Source: Nemania diffusa (lineage: Eukaryota; Ascomycota; Sordariomycetes; Xylariales; Xylariaceae). From it: a DNA stretch of 64,000 nt. The stretch lies in assembly GCA_038501195.1 (NCBI GenBank), contig JBBPUQ010000003.1, positions 5,424,501 to 5,488,500 of the forward strand, in the 5' to 3' direction. Below are positions 53,201-64,000 of this stretch, in pieces. Positions within the stretch are counted from its first letter, which is position 1. Every line of letters begins with the position of its first letter. A program made the translations under genes and the position numbers. The notes under the pieces are model-generated. The model searched no databases. It was given only the letters and a program-made list of their open reading frames with translations, and had not been told where the DNA came from.

Positions 53201-54759
53201 ATAAATATAAACAGCGCTATTTTTATAAAACAATTAACAATTACTAAAACTATGTTATATTTAATTTTATTAGTTTTAATATATAAAAGTAGTTTTATAA
53301 TAAAGTTTAAGCTAATTTTTTAAAACAGTTAATTTAATAAAAGCAATATTTGTAACTTTTTATAAAGCTTATATTTAAATTGTTTAATTTTATTATATAT
53401 TTAATAGTTTATAACATATTTGTAAATGTTTTGTTTTAGCTTTTTTTAATAAAATTTTCGTTAAAATAGTTTAGCTGTTTTTTTTTTTTTTATATAATTT
53501 GCTTTAAAGTTATTATAATATTAGTAAATAATTTATTAAAATAAAACTTTTTAATTTAAAAGTATAAAACAATTTTTAAATAAAAAAGTTTTATTATTAT
53601 TTATATAATAACTTTTTTTAGTTTTAATATATTAATAAACAATTTTAATAAATGTTATAATATTTAAGTTTTTAATTTATAATTTTTTAATTATATTATA
53701 AAACTTTTTTAAAACTTGTAATTAAAATATTATTTTGTTTTTAGCTAACTTTTTAGTTATAAAATATAAAACATATTAGTTATAAACAATAGTTTTAACA
53801 TTATATTTTTATAATATAAATATAAATTAATTAGTACTTATTTAAACTAATTTAATAATTATTAATATATAAACTGTTATAATTATATATATTTAATAAA
53901 TAAAACATTTATAATTGTACTTTTTATTTTGTATTTTTTAAAAGTTATTTATAACTATATAACAAAAGTATAGCTTTTTATAAATATTTAAATTTGCTAT
54001 TTAAGCTATAATTGTTAAAAATTTAATTAAATAATATTTAGTTAATACTTTTTAAAAAGTTTAAATTAATTGTTTTAATGTTTTTATTTTTTTTTTTATA
54101 TACAATATTATAACTACAATTTGCTAAATTTATACAAATAAATCGTTTGTTAATTGTAGTTTTTTCTGCAGTATTAAAATTATATTTTTGTATTAAATTT
54201 TATTTGTTATATAATTAAGTTTTTTTAACAAATTGTTTATAAAGTTAATAACTTTTAGCTAATGTTAAATTTTAAAATCAAACTAAACTAGTTTATATAT
54301 TTATTACATTAATTAGTTACAAAAATTTTGTATAAAAAAGTTAACTATATTTTAAAGCGTTATATAATTAGTTTATATTATAAAAATATATATAGCTTTT
54401 TTTAAATATTGTTTTTAATATTTATAGCTTTTTATTATAGCTAATAGTTTTTATTGTTTTATAACTTATTTTATTTTTGTATTAATAAGTTTGTATAATT
54501 AATAAACAATTAGTTATTATTTTAATTTATATAGCTAAAATAATATATTTAATATTATTTTTGTTAACATATTAATTTTAACTTATATTTTTAATTGATT
54601 ATTTTAATATTGTAAAATTATTATATTTATAAATGTTTTTTTAATTGTTTAAAAAGCTTTTTTTGCTTTTTAAGTTTATTTAAATGTAAGCTAGTTTATA
54701 CTTGCATTTTTTTTTAATAATACTATAATAAATACTATTATTTATAAATATTTTATAAT

Positions 54760-55290
54760 AAACTTTTAATAAAAATTTGCAAAACTTAAAAACATTTGTA
54801 TATTATATATTAATTTAAATGTTTTTTATTTTTTAATTGTATTTATTTGTTTGCTATTTATTTTAATACTTTTAATATTTATAACAAACTTTAAAAATTT
54901 TATTTTTTTTTTAAAAAAATCGCATTTTAATAGTTTTATAAATAACTAGTACTGCTTTAAACATTTGTAAATTAATTAAAAATAAGTTTTATGTTTTTTT
55001 TTTATATTAAAAAAATAACAATATTATTTAAATAAATTATATAAATATAATTTACTAATTTTATTAAAGCTTTATATATATAAACTTAAAATATTATTAA
55101 AACATTAATTAATTTAAATAATATTACTATATATTTAAAATAATTATAGCATGTTTAAAAAACAGTTTTTTATTTATTATTAAGTTTAATTTAAATTTAG
55201 TAGTAAATATTTTTTAAATTTAGTTTAAAAAATATTTTTGTAAATTTTAAACAGTTTATAATTTTTAAAATTAAAAATAAAAAGTATTTA
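54760..55290 (-). pseudogene. Reverse transcriptase remnant of element C3
   Basis: On the - strand it reads YLNNIVIF at about 55009-55034, with Asp-Asp as AAT-AAT (55023-55028). Downstream (about 54770-54805) it reads MFLSFANFY followed by a stop where Arg is expected, a close match to the 'FLGFaNFYRRF' block of gypsy RTs. It is the best-preserved RT block of family C in the window. Confidence 0.87.
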
Positions 55291-57436
55291 TTTTTTGCAA
55301 TAACTTTATTTAATTTTTTATAATTTATATATAGCTATATTGTACTGTTTTTTTTAAATATAAATAATATAAATATTTTTATATTTGTTTTTAAATATTA
55401 GATTTTTTTTAAATGTTAATTTTTTGTTAAATATTTTTTAAATACTTTTTGTTAAGTTTTTATAATAAAATATATAAGTTTAAAAAATATTTTTGTTTTT
55501 TTTACTAAGTTAATTATATATTTTGTTTTATTTAACGCTAATAACTTTTTTATGTTTTGTTTAAAATATATATAGCAAAAGTTTTTAAAATATTATAATA
55601 AATTAATTTATTTTAATTAAGTTTTATTATTAATCTTTTTAAAAAAAAGTTTTTTTTTTAATTTTATATTTATAAAGTTTATAATAAAAGTATGTTTTTT
55701 TTTAATTATTATATTAGCAAACTTTTTAAAGTTTATTTTTTTAAACTTTTTAAAATATTATTAATTTAATATAATATTTAAAATAACTTTTAGTTGTTTT
55801 ATATTTAATTTTAATAGTAAAAATTTAAGTGTTAACTAATTATGTTTAATAGTAAAAAATATTTGTATAAAAAATTTACAAACATTTTTAATATTAGTTA
55901 TTTTTAATGTTATTTTATAAGCTTTTTAGCAACATAAAAGTTTGCTGTTAAAATTTAACAAAAACAAAACTTATATATTAATTAATCGGAGCTTTTTTTG
56001 TATTAAGTTTTTATAAACAATGTTTATTTATATTTTTATATTTATATTTATTATTACTTGTTTTTGCAGCTTTTTGTTATATAGTTTAAAAATAGCTAAA
56101 ACTTTAAATAGCTTGTTTATATTAAACGTTTAAAAATTTTTAGCTAAAATAAATTAAACATATTGTTTTATTTTAGCTTATTTTTTAGCTTTTTTTTAAT
56201 ATTAAATTAAACAGTTTTAATATTTTATACTTTTTTAAAACGTTTTAATATTAATAATTAAATTTTATATACTTTTTAATTGTTTATTGCTTATATATTA
56301 CAACATTTTTTTTAACAATTTTTAATTAAATATTTAAATTTATTACAATAAAAACAAAAAAATAGTTTATTTATTTTTGTATATTATAACTTGTTGCAGT
56401 TTTTGTTTTATTAACAATTTTTTTGTTTATATAGTTAATTTTTAATTTAAGTTAATTTATTAAATTAAATATTGTTAATATAATTATACTTGTTTAATAT
56501 ATTTTTAATATATAATTGTTTAAAAATAAGTTTAAATAATTTGTTTGTTTATTATATGTTTTATTGTTTTTTTGCTTTATATAACACTATTACTACGTTA
56601 TTTAATAAAATTTGTTATTAAATAAACACTTTTTTAATATTTTTTTATAGTTTATATTAATAATTAAATATTAATTTAAAGTTGTTGTTTAATTAATTTT
56701 TGTTTTTTAATTTATATATTAAAACTTGTTATTTTAAAAAAAAGTTTTTAAAAGTTTTATTTTTGTTTTAACAAATTTTTATAAGTTATATTTAAAAAGT
56801 ACGTTTAAACAGCTTAAAATTTACGTTTTTTTTTTTAATAAATTTTTAAAAGTTTTTTAAAATAGTTTATATTTTAAGTTTTAAATATTTTAAAGTTTTA
56901 TAATATAACTACTAATTAATTAAAATGTTTTATAATATTTAGTTTAATATTTAAATAATTTGTATTAAGTTGCTATGTTTTAGCTTTTACTAGTTACTTT
57001 TTTTAATTATAACAATTTAGTTTTTTATTTTAGCTGCAATAGCTTTTTAGTTAAACTTTTTACAATTATAAATTAAATATTTAATATTATTTTTAGTTAT
57101 TAATTAAGCAGTTTTTAAACTAAATAATTTAACTAATTATATGTTTAATTATATGTTTTAATTTATTAGTTATATTGTTTAAAGTAGCATTTTTTTAACA
57201 AATAGTTGTTAAACAATAACTAGTAGTTTTATAAAAGCTTGTTTTTACAAAAGTAAAATATTTTTAAATTAAAATGTTAAATTTTGTTAATTTTTTAAAA
57301 ACGCGTTTTTGTTAAAAAAGTTTTCTTTTAATTTATTGCAGCTAATATTTAACTATATAGCAATTTATAATTTAATTATTTTACTTTTTAGCTTGTTAAC
57401 TATTGCGTTGTAATATTTAATATAAAAATAAAAAAG

Positions 57437-57636
57437 TATAAAAGTTGCAGTATATAATATAAATATAATCGCTTTATAAAATAATTACTAATTTCAAAAA
57501 GTAGTTATAGTAAATTATTTTTATTTAAAAATTAATTCTGTATACTATGTTTTTTTAAGTATTAACTAGCTAATGCTTAGTTTGTATTTGCTATACATAT
57601 AACACAACATAACGCAGTAGTAGCTGCTTTTTTATA
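57437..57636 (-). repeat. 5' LTR of element C3 (200 bp)
   Basis: The least mutated family C LTR. It keeps several CA/TG pairs, such as ACACAACATAACGCAGTAG at 57602-57620, that are TA in the other copies. It is the best single guide to the ancestral LTR. Confidence 0.9.
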
Positions 57637-57641
57637 ATTTT

Positions 57642-59184
57642 TTAAAATATTTTTTATAATAAAAAGTTTATTTTTTTATAAAATTTATTTATAAATAAAA
57701 ATAAAAACTATATAAATATAAATAATATATATAAATTAATAAAACTATTATAAATATAATTAAAATAATTAATAAAATTATTATAATTTATAATTAATAT
57801 TAATATTTTAAAAATTAATTTAATTATTATTATAATAAAATTTATAAAACTTATAATTATTTATTATTAAATTATAAATTTTATTATTATTATTTATATA
57901 TTATTTATTATTATATTTATTATATTTTATAAAATAAAATATTTTGTTTATTATATATTTATATATATTATTAAATGTTTTATTTATTTTATAGTTTTTT
58001 TTTTTTTAATTATTAAATTTATTTTAAAAATATTTTTAAATATAACAATTATTATTAAACTTTTAAAATATTATTTTTATTTTAATATTTATATTTTTAT
58101 TTATTTTAAAATTAAATAATATATTATTTATAATTTATAATTTTTATTTTATATATAGCTATATATATAAAAATTAAAACTTTTAAAATTTTTAAAATAT
58201 TAAAATAATATTATTATAAAACTTTAATTATAATTAAAAACTTAATTATTATAAAAGTTTTATTATATTATATTTAATTAATTGTAATATAAAATCTTTA
58301 ATAATAATAAATAAATAAAACTTTTTAATTATAAAAAAGCTTTTGTTTTTTTTTTTATAAATATGTTTTTTTATATTTTTATTTAATATATATAATAAAA
58401 ATATAATAAAATAATATAATAAAATAAATAAAATAATTAAATAGTTATATTAATATAATAAAAAAATAAAATTAAAATATTTTTTTAAAAATATAAAATA
58501 TAATAATTAAATAAACTTTATAAAAATATTTAATTATTAGCTATTAATTAAATAAATATATATATATAAATTAATAAATTATATAAAATTATTTAATTAA
58601 TAAAATAAATATATAATAATTTAAAATATATAAAAAAAATAAAATAAAAAATAATAAAACTAAATTTAATTATATATAATCAAATTTTAATATAATTATT
58701 ATTATTTAAATATAAAATAAACTAATATTTAAAAAGCTATTAATTAAAAATATTATATATATTAATTATAATTAAATATAGTTATTATAATATATAAAAA
58801 TATAAAAATATAAAAATATAAAAATATAAAAATATAAAAATATAAAAATATAAAAATAATAAAAAAATTTTTATTTTAATTTATAAAAGTTTTAATAATG
58901 ATTAATTGTTTAAAATAAAAAACTTGTTAAATTTAATCGATTGTTATATTTAAATAATAAAGATTTAATTTAAACAAAATAATATAATATTAAAAATATA
59001 TATATTATTTAAAAAAATAAAAAATTTTGTTATAATATATATATTAAAATTAAAATATTTAAATAATAAAAATTTAATTTAAACAAAATGTTTTAAATAA
59101 TATATTATAAATAATATATAATTTATTAATAAAAAAAAAACTATAAATATAAAATTATTTAATTATAAAATTTATTATATTATT
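57642..59184 (-). pseudogene. A2 5' internal region (leader and gag)
   Basis: Complement of A1 11599 to about 13130. Between the A2 5' LTR and the C3 insertion. No gag motif is legible. It contains an expanded TATAAAAA microsatellite. Confidence 0.6.
58793..58858. repeat. TATAAAAA microsatellite, about 8 copies
   Basis: Near-perfect tandem 8-mers TATAAAAA. A1 at 11820-11860 has a shorter ATTTTTAT-type version on the complementary strand, so the array grew in A2 by slippage. Confidence 0.88.
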
Positions 59185-59409
59185 TAATAAAATTTATTAT
59201 AAATAATATTTATATTTAAATTTATAAAAATATAATATAAATTAAAAAAATTAAATTTGTAAAATTAAATCAAAAAAAAAACTTAAAAGTTTTTTTTATT
59301 TATTTAATTTATTAATATAAAATAATTTTAAATAAAATTAATATTAAAAATATATATAAAGTAGTTTTAAAAAATTTATTTTTTAAAACTTTTATATTTA
59401 TTTATATTA
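59185..59409 (-). repeat. 5' LTR of element A2 (225 bp)
   Basis: Nearly the same sequence as 43775-44000 over its full length. The right flank resumes C4 at the equivalent of C2 position 20743. Confidence 0.86.
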
Positions 59410-59834
59410 AAATAAAATATAAAAAAAATATTAATTTTTAAAAAAAAAACAAAAGTATTTTTTAAATTTATATATTTTATTATAAAAATTTAATAAAAAA
59501 AACTTAAAAAATATTTAATAAAAAATTAACATTTAAAAATAATTTAAAACTTAATAATTAATATAAAAATATTTATATTATTTATATTAAAAAAAACAAT
59601 ATAATATAACTATATATAAATTATAAAAAATTAAATAAAATTAATATAAAAAATAAATATTTTTAGTTTTTAATTTTAAAAATTATAAACTATTTAAAAT
59701 TTATAAAAATAATTTTTAAATTAAATTTAACAATAAATAAAAAATTATTTTTTAAATATATTATAATTATTTTAAATTTATAATTATATTTTAAATTTAT
59801 ATATATAAAACTTTATTAAAATTAATAAATTATA

Positions 59835-60150
59835 TTTATATAATTTATTTAAATAATATTATTATTTTATTTAATATAAAAAAAAAACTTATTTTTAATT
59901 AATTTATAAATGTTTAAAATAATATTAATTATTTATAAAATTATTAAAATATAATTTTTTTAAATATAAAATAAAATTTTTAAAATTTATTATAAATATT
60001 AAAAATATTAAAATAAACAATAAATAAATAAATATAATTAAAAAATAAAAAATATTAAATTTAATATATAATATATATATATTTTTAAGTTTTATAAATT
60101 TTTATTAAAATTTTATTATAAAATATTTATAAATAATAATATTTATTATA
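59835..60150 (+). pseudogene. Reverse transcriptase remnant of element C4
   Basis: Reads YLNNIIILF-like at 59846-59870, with the catalytic Asp codons as AAT-AAT (59852-59857), the same place as in C2 and C3. The remainder follows C2 with added losses and stops. Confidence 0.78.
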
Positions 60151-60854
60151 ATATTATTAAAATAAATATAAATATAAACTAGTTTATATTTAAATAAATT
60201 TAAAAAATAAAAAAAAACTTTTAAAATAATTAAAGAAATATTTATAAATATAATAATTTTATAATATTAAAATAATTAATTCAAAATATAAATTAAAATT
60301 AATATATTAATAAAAAAAAGATTAAATATATTGTTTTAACTATATAAATTTTATTAATATAAAAATAAAATAAATTATAAAATAATAAAAACTATTAATT
60401 ATAATAAAAAGCTATAAATATTATAAATAATATTTAAAAAAAATAATATATATTTTTATAATATAAATTAATTATATAATATTTTAAAATATAATTAATG
60501 TTTTTATATAAAATATTTATAATTAATTAAAATAATAAATATATAAATTAACTTAATTTAATTTGAAAATTTAATATTATTTAAAAATTATTAATTTTAT
60601 ATATAATTTATTAAAAAAACTTAATTATATAATAAATAAAATTTAATATAAAAATTTAATTTTAATTTTATAAAATTAATTATTAAAATAATTAATTTTT
60701 ATTTTTTCAAAAATATTAATTAAACATTATTTAATTAAATTTTTAATAATTATAACTTAAATATTAAATTTAAATATTTATAAAAAGCTATGTTTTTATA
60801 ATATAGTTATAAATAATTTTTAAAAAATATAAAATAAACAATATAATTATAAAT

Positions 60855-61052
60855 TAATATAATTTATTATAAATAATATTTATATTTAAATTTATAAAAA
60901 TATAATATAAATTAAAAAAAAAAACTTAAAAGCTTTTTTTATTTATTTAATTTATTAATATAATGTAGTTTTAAATAAAACTAATAATATAAATATATAT
61001 AAAGTAATTTTAAAAAATTTATTTTTTAAAACTTTTATATTTGTTTATATTA
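60855..61052 (-). repeat. Solo LTR of family A inserted in C4 (198 bp)
   Basis: Flanked by the perfect 5-bp duplication TAAAT (60850-60854 and 61053-61057). C2 at about 22340 shows the empty site. About 28 bases are missing in the middle relative to other family A LTRs. Confidence 0.9.
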
Positions 61053-61569
61053 TAAATATTTTATTTATTAACTATATATAGTTATAATAATTTATACATT
61101 AATAATTATAAATTAATTTAAATAAATATTAATTAATTTATGTTTATATTATAAAAATATAAAACTAAAACTATTATTTATAATTAAAAAATTAATTAAA
61201 AATAAAATAATATTTTAATTATAAATTTTTAAAAAGTTTTATAATATAATTAAAAAATTATAAATTAAAAATTTAAATATTATAATATTTATTAAAATTA
61301 TTTATTAAAATATTAAAATTAAAAAGAATTATTATATAAATAATAATAAAACATTTTTATTTAAAAATTATATTATATTTTTAAATTAAAAAGTTTTATT
61401 TTAATAAATAATTTATTTATATTATAATAATTTTTAAATAAATTATATAAAAAAAAAATAATTAAATTATTTTAAAAAAAAATTTATTAAAAGAAAGCTA
61501 AAATAAAATATTTATAAATATATTATAAACTATTAAATATATAATAAAATTAAATAATTTAAATATAAA

Positions 61570-61795
61570 TAATAAAGTTTATTATAAGTAGTATTTATAT
61601 TTAAGTTTGTAAAAATATAATGTAGATTAAAAAAAGTAAATTTGCAAAGTTATGTTAAAAAAAAAAACTTAACAGCTCCTCTCATTTATTTAATTTACTG
61701 ATGTAAAATAGTCCTAAATAGAACTAGTGCTATAAATATATATAAAGGAGTTTTTGAAAATTTATTTTTTAAAACTGTTATATTTATTTATATTA
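61570..61795 (-). repeat. Solo LTR of family A inserted in C4 (226 bp), little mutated
   Basis: Flanked by the perfect duplication ATAAA (61565-61569 and 61796-61800). C2 at about 22893 has the empty site. It is the best-preserved family A LTR: it keeps CAGCTCCTCTCATTT at 61673-61687, AGTCCTAAATAGAACTAGTG at 61710-61729 and AAAGGAG near 61744. At 226 bp it is shorter than the duplication length that RIP usually needs, which may explain its survival. Confidence 0.92.
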
Positions 61796-63564
61796 ATAAA
61801 CTTTTAAAAAAATTATAAATATTGTTTTTATTAAATTAATTGTTTTAAAAAATAAATTTAAATTTTATTATAAAACTATTTTTATATATATTGTTTATAT
61901 TTATTATAAAATCTTTTAATATTATTAAATTAATATAAATATTATATAAACAAATAAAATATAAATTTAATTTATTAAAAAAATTATAAATAATAAAAAT
62001 AAATTTATAATAAAAAAAATTAAGTAATAAGTATTTATTATTTAATATTTATAAATTAAAAAATTAAAAAAAAATTAAAAAAAAATTAAAATAAATTATA
62101 ATTATTTAAAAAATAATTAATAAATATTAAATGAAAATTATAAAAACAATAAAAAAAAAACTATAATAAAAAATATAAAATAAAAAAATATAAAATAAAA
62201 AAAATATTTAAATTATTTATAATTTATTTTTAATTTAAATATAATAAAAAGTTAACTTTTATATATATTAAATAAAAAGTTATAAAAAAAAAAAATTATA
62301 AATATGTTAAATAAAATTGAAAATTAAATATTAAAAAAATATAAAATAATTAATATTTTTAAATTAAAAAAAAAAAAAAAAAAAATAATAAAAAATATAA
62401 TTTATTATAAAAAAAATAAAAATATATTAAAATATTTAATAAAATAAAAAAACTAATTTATTAAATATAATATTTAATTAATATAAAAGCTTTTTTTATA
62501 AAATATAATTAAAAAATTAAAAAATTTTAAATAATAGAAAAAAGTCTTTTTAAAAAAAATTATTAATAAAAAGTTAATAAAATTTAAAAAAATTATAAAA
62601 TAATAAAAAAATAATTTATAAAAATTATTATAATAAAATAAAAATTAAAATTAATAATAAATTAAAAAATAATTAAATATAATATAAATTAAAAAAAAGT
62701 TTTATTAAAATTAAAAAAAAGTTTTATTAAAATTTTTTTTTATTAAATTTAATTAATAATAATATATTAATTATTAAATATATATAAAATAAATTTATTA
62801 TTATTATTTAAATATTTAAATTAATATATTTATATTTAAAATAATATTATATAATATAAAAATAAAAACTTTATAAAATAATTATTTTAATTTTAATAAT
62901 TTTAATATTAATATTATTTTATAATAATTAATTTATATTAAAAAATTAAATAAAACTTATATAATAATATTTTATTTATTAATTAATAATTATTTTAATA
63001 AATATAAAAAAGTTAATATTAAAAATATAAAAATAAATATTAAAATAAAATAAATAATAAAGTTTTTATTATATTTTTATTATATAATAATAAAAATATA
63101 ATAAGTTTTTTTTTATTTATAAATTAATTAATAATAAAATATTAAAAAAATAATTAAAAATTATTAAATAAATATAAATTATAAAAAAATATTTTAAAAA
63201 ATTTATAATTAATATTTTTAATTAAAAAATTAAAAATTAATAAATAATAATAATTTTAATTTAAATAATTATTAAATATTACAAATTAAAAATAATTAAA
63301 ATAATATATTTTTTTTTTTAAATTATTTTATATAAAACAAAATTAGTTTTTTTTAAAAATATATTTATTAAATATTTAAATAAAATTAATTTAATAATAA
63401 AAAAAACTATTTATTTATATATATAATAAAATTAATATAACATTTAATAAATTTTTAAATAATATTTTTTTAAATAAATTTTTTTTTAAAAAAAGTTTAA
63501 AATTTTAATATATAAATTAATAATACATTAAAAATAAAACTTTATATTAAAAATATTATAAACT

Positions 63565-63877
63565 TGTTATATCAATGACTTAATAAAATTTATATATATA
63601 CACTAGGTGCATATAACCAAAACTTAGACTAAGACTTTTATTAAATAACCGAATAAATAAAAAATATAAGAACTCACTGGGATCCATAGAACCTACAGGT
63701 TCTACATATATATATATGTAAATAACTTATATACGATTCTTTTGGTTGTACTCTTTTTTGTAAAATATATATACGAATTAATACAGAACTTTAAGACCTA
63801 GAAACTGTTAGATTTAATATATCTGTTTTAGTGTTGTATTAGTGACTAGTTTTAATCTAAAGCAATTATTTAATAAC
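63565..63877 (+). repeat. LTR-like sequence, weakly mutated, interrupting C4
   Basis: A sharp island of ordinary base composition in otherwise A/T DNA, beginning exactly where similarity of C4 to C2 ends. It starts TGTTATATCAATGACTTAAT. A possible end is ATAAC near 63877, an imperfect inverse of TGTTAT. It contains no open frame. A perfect 7-bp stem with a 4-base loop lies at 63687-63704. The sequence after it is again A/T-rich. I read it as the first LTR of another retroelement that continues past the window, or as a solo LTR; the end and the family are uncertain, and the orientation is a guess. Confidence 0.55.
63687..63704. repeat. Short perfect hairpin in the LTR-like island
   Basis: TAGAACC, a TACA loop, then GGTTCTA. 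It is followed within a few bases by a second self-complementary run, ACATATATATATATGT. It could act as a transcript stem-loop in the element, but nothing shows that it does. Confidence 0.6.
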
Positions 63878-64000
63878 TTTTTTTTATATGTTATATAAAC
63901 TATTTAATATTAGCTATATTGTTTATATAATTAATATATATTTTTTATATATAAATTTTAAACTTTTTAAAAAAAATTTAAATTTAATATATTTTTTTAA
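63878..64000. other. AT-rich tail of the window
   Basis: Heavily A/T again and not similar to the expected continuation of C4, so it is probably the interior of the element whose LTR-like sequence precedes it. Confidence 0.4.

Larger units (their letters stand above)
50090..57636 (-). mobile_element. Element C3: gypsy element inserted in A2
   Basis: A 7,547-bp copy of family C in reverse orientation. 200-bp LTRs lie at 50090-50289 and 57437-57636, with a perfect 5-bp duplication ATTTT (50085-50089 and 57637-57641). The whole interior is the complement of C2. It holds more G/C than C2 or C4 (for example around 56985-57030, 57300 and 57595-57625), so it is the least mutated family C copy, yet no reading frame is intact. 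It is the innermost layer on the right-hand side. Confidence 0.92.
43775..59409 (-). mobile_element. Element A2: gypsy chromovirus inserted in C4, carrying C3
   Basis: LTRs at 43775-44000 and 59185-59409 are in direct orientation, opposite to A1. Without the nested C3 (50090-57636) the element is about 8.07 kb, matching A1. The internal sequence is the reverse complement of A1 throughout: the A1 3' end (30470-33361) corresponds to 44001-46730, and 28969-30440 to about 46950-48250. The flanks do not show a matching 5-bp duplication (TAAAA left, AAATA right), and about 360 bp of C4 is missing at the site. A short internal deletion affects the integrase tail near 44430. Confidence 0.85.
59410..63564 (+). 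mobile_element. Element C4, right fragment (pol to near the 3' end)
   Basis: Continues C4 after A2, matching C2 from about 20743 to 25455 with about 1 kb of internal losses (for example around 62080-62110). It is interrupted by two solo family A LTRs. RT is readable near 59840-60150. C4 then stops at 63564, where a less mutated LTR-like sequence begins; the last 730 bp of C4 and its 3' LTR are not in the window. Confidence 0.83.

Noticed and set aside
53102..53323. 73-codon open frame on the + strand
   Set aside because: Antisense to C3 and composed of A/T-driven residues; not conserved as an open frame in C2.
18670..57636. One giant palindrome as a single duplicated segment
   Set aside because: The arms are explained by separate inverted insertions of families A and C with their own duplications; B and D are present only once.
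63687..63704. Hairpin considered as a tRNA arm or a terminator
   Set aside because: No cloverleaf can be formed around it, and there is no gene upstream to terminate.
1..64000. Mitochondrial, plastid, Plasmodium-like or microsporidian AT-rich genome
   Set aside because: Those keep intact genes at high AT content. Here no gene is intact, and the decay follows C-to-T and G-to-A changes in several retroelement families.

Overview
The window is extremely AT-rich: most 60-base lines contain only a few G or C. I find no intact gene on either strand. What can be recognised is a graveyard of Ty3/gypsy LTR retrotransposons, several with chromodomain-type integrase ends, mutated almost only by C-to-T and G-to-A changes. 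In all the reverse transcriptase remnants I could find, the catalytic Asp-Asp pair reads Asn-Asn, and Gln and Trp codons have become stops. This pattern fits repeat-induced point mutation (RIP) in a filamentous ascomycete fungus. The species cannot be told from the sequence. A 64-kb gene-free block of this kind could be constitutive heterochromatin, an AT-rich isochore or a regional centromere.

Layout. (1) 1-1380: AT-rich filler with one solo LTR (family A, 624-849). (2) 1386-8520: element E, a full-length gypsy/chromovirus element on the + strand with 310-bp LTRs and a 5-bp target duplication ATATT; gag, protease, RT, RNase H, integrase and chromodomain are all still traceable. (3) 8526-10147: unassigned. 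(4) 10148-40453: a four-deep nest. Element D (+ strand) contains A1 (+, 11372-33561), which contains B (-, 14798-28968), which contains C2 (+, 18670-26181). (5) 40869-41579: a terminal-inverted-repeat element of about 0.7 kb carrying 32-bp direct repeats in both halves. (6) 42132-63564: an old family C element (C4, + strand) split by A2 (-, 43775-59409). A2 was itself split by C3 (-, 50090-57636). Three solo family A LTRs (46733-46939, 60855-61052, 61570-61795) also sit here. (7) 63565 to about 63877: a much less mutated LTR-like stretch interrupts C4 near its 3' end, and whatever follows runs out of the window.

The nest order gives a relative history. D came before A1, A1 before B, and B before C2. 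C4 came before A2, and A2 before C3. Family C therefore moved both before and after family A. Families A and C are each present in opposite orientations, so the window also holds two large interrupted inverted repeats. All boundaries and homologies were found by eye; no alignment or database search was run.
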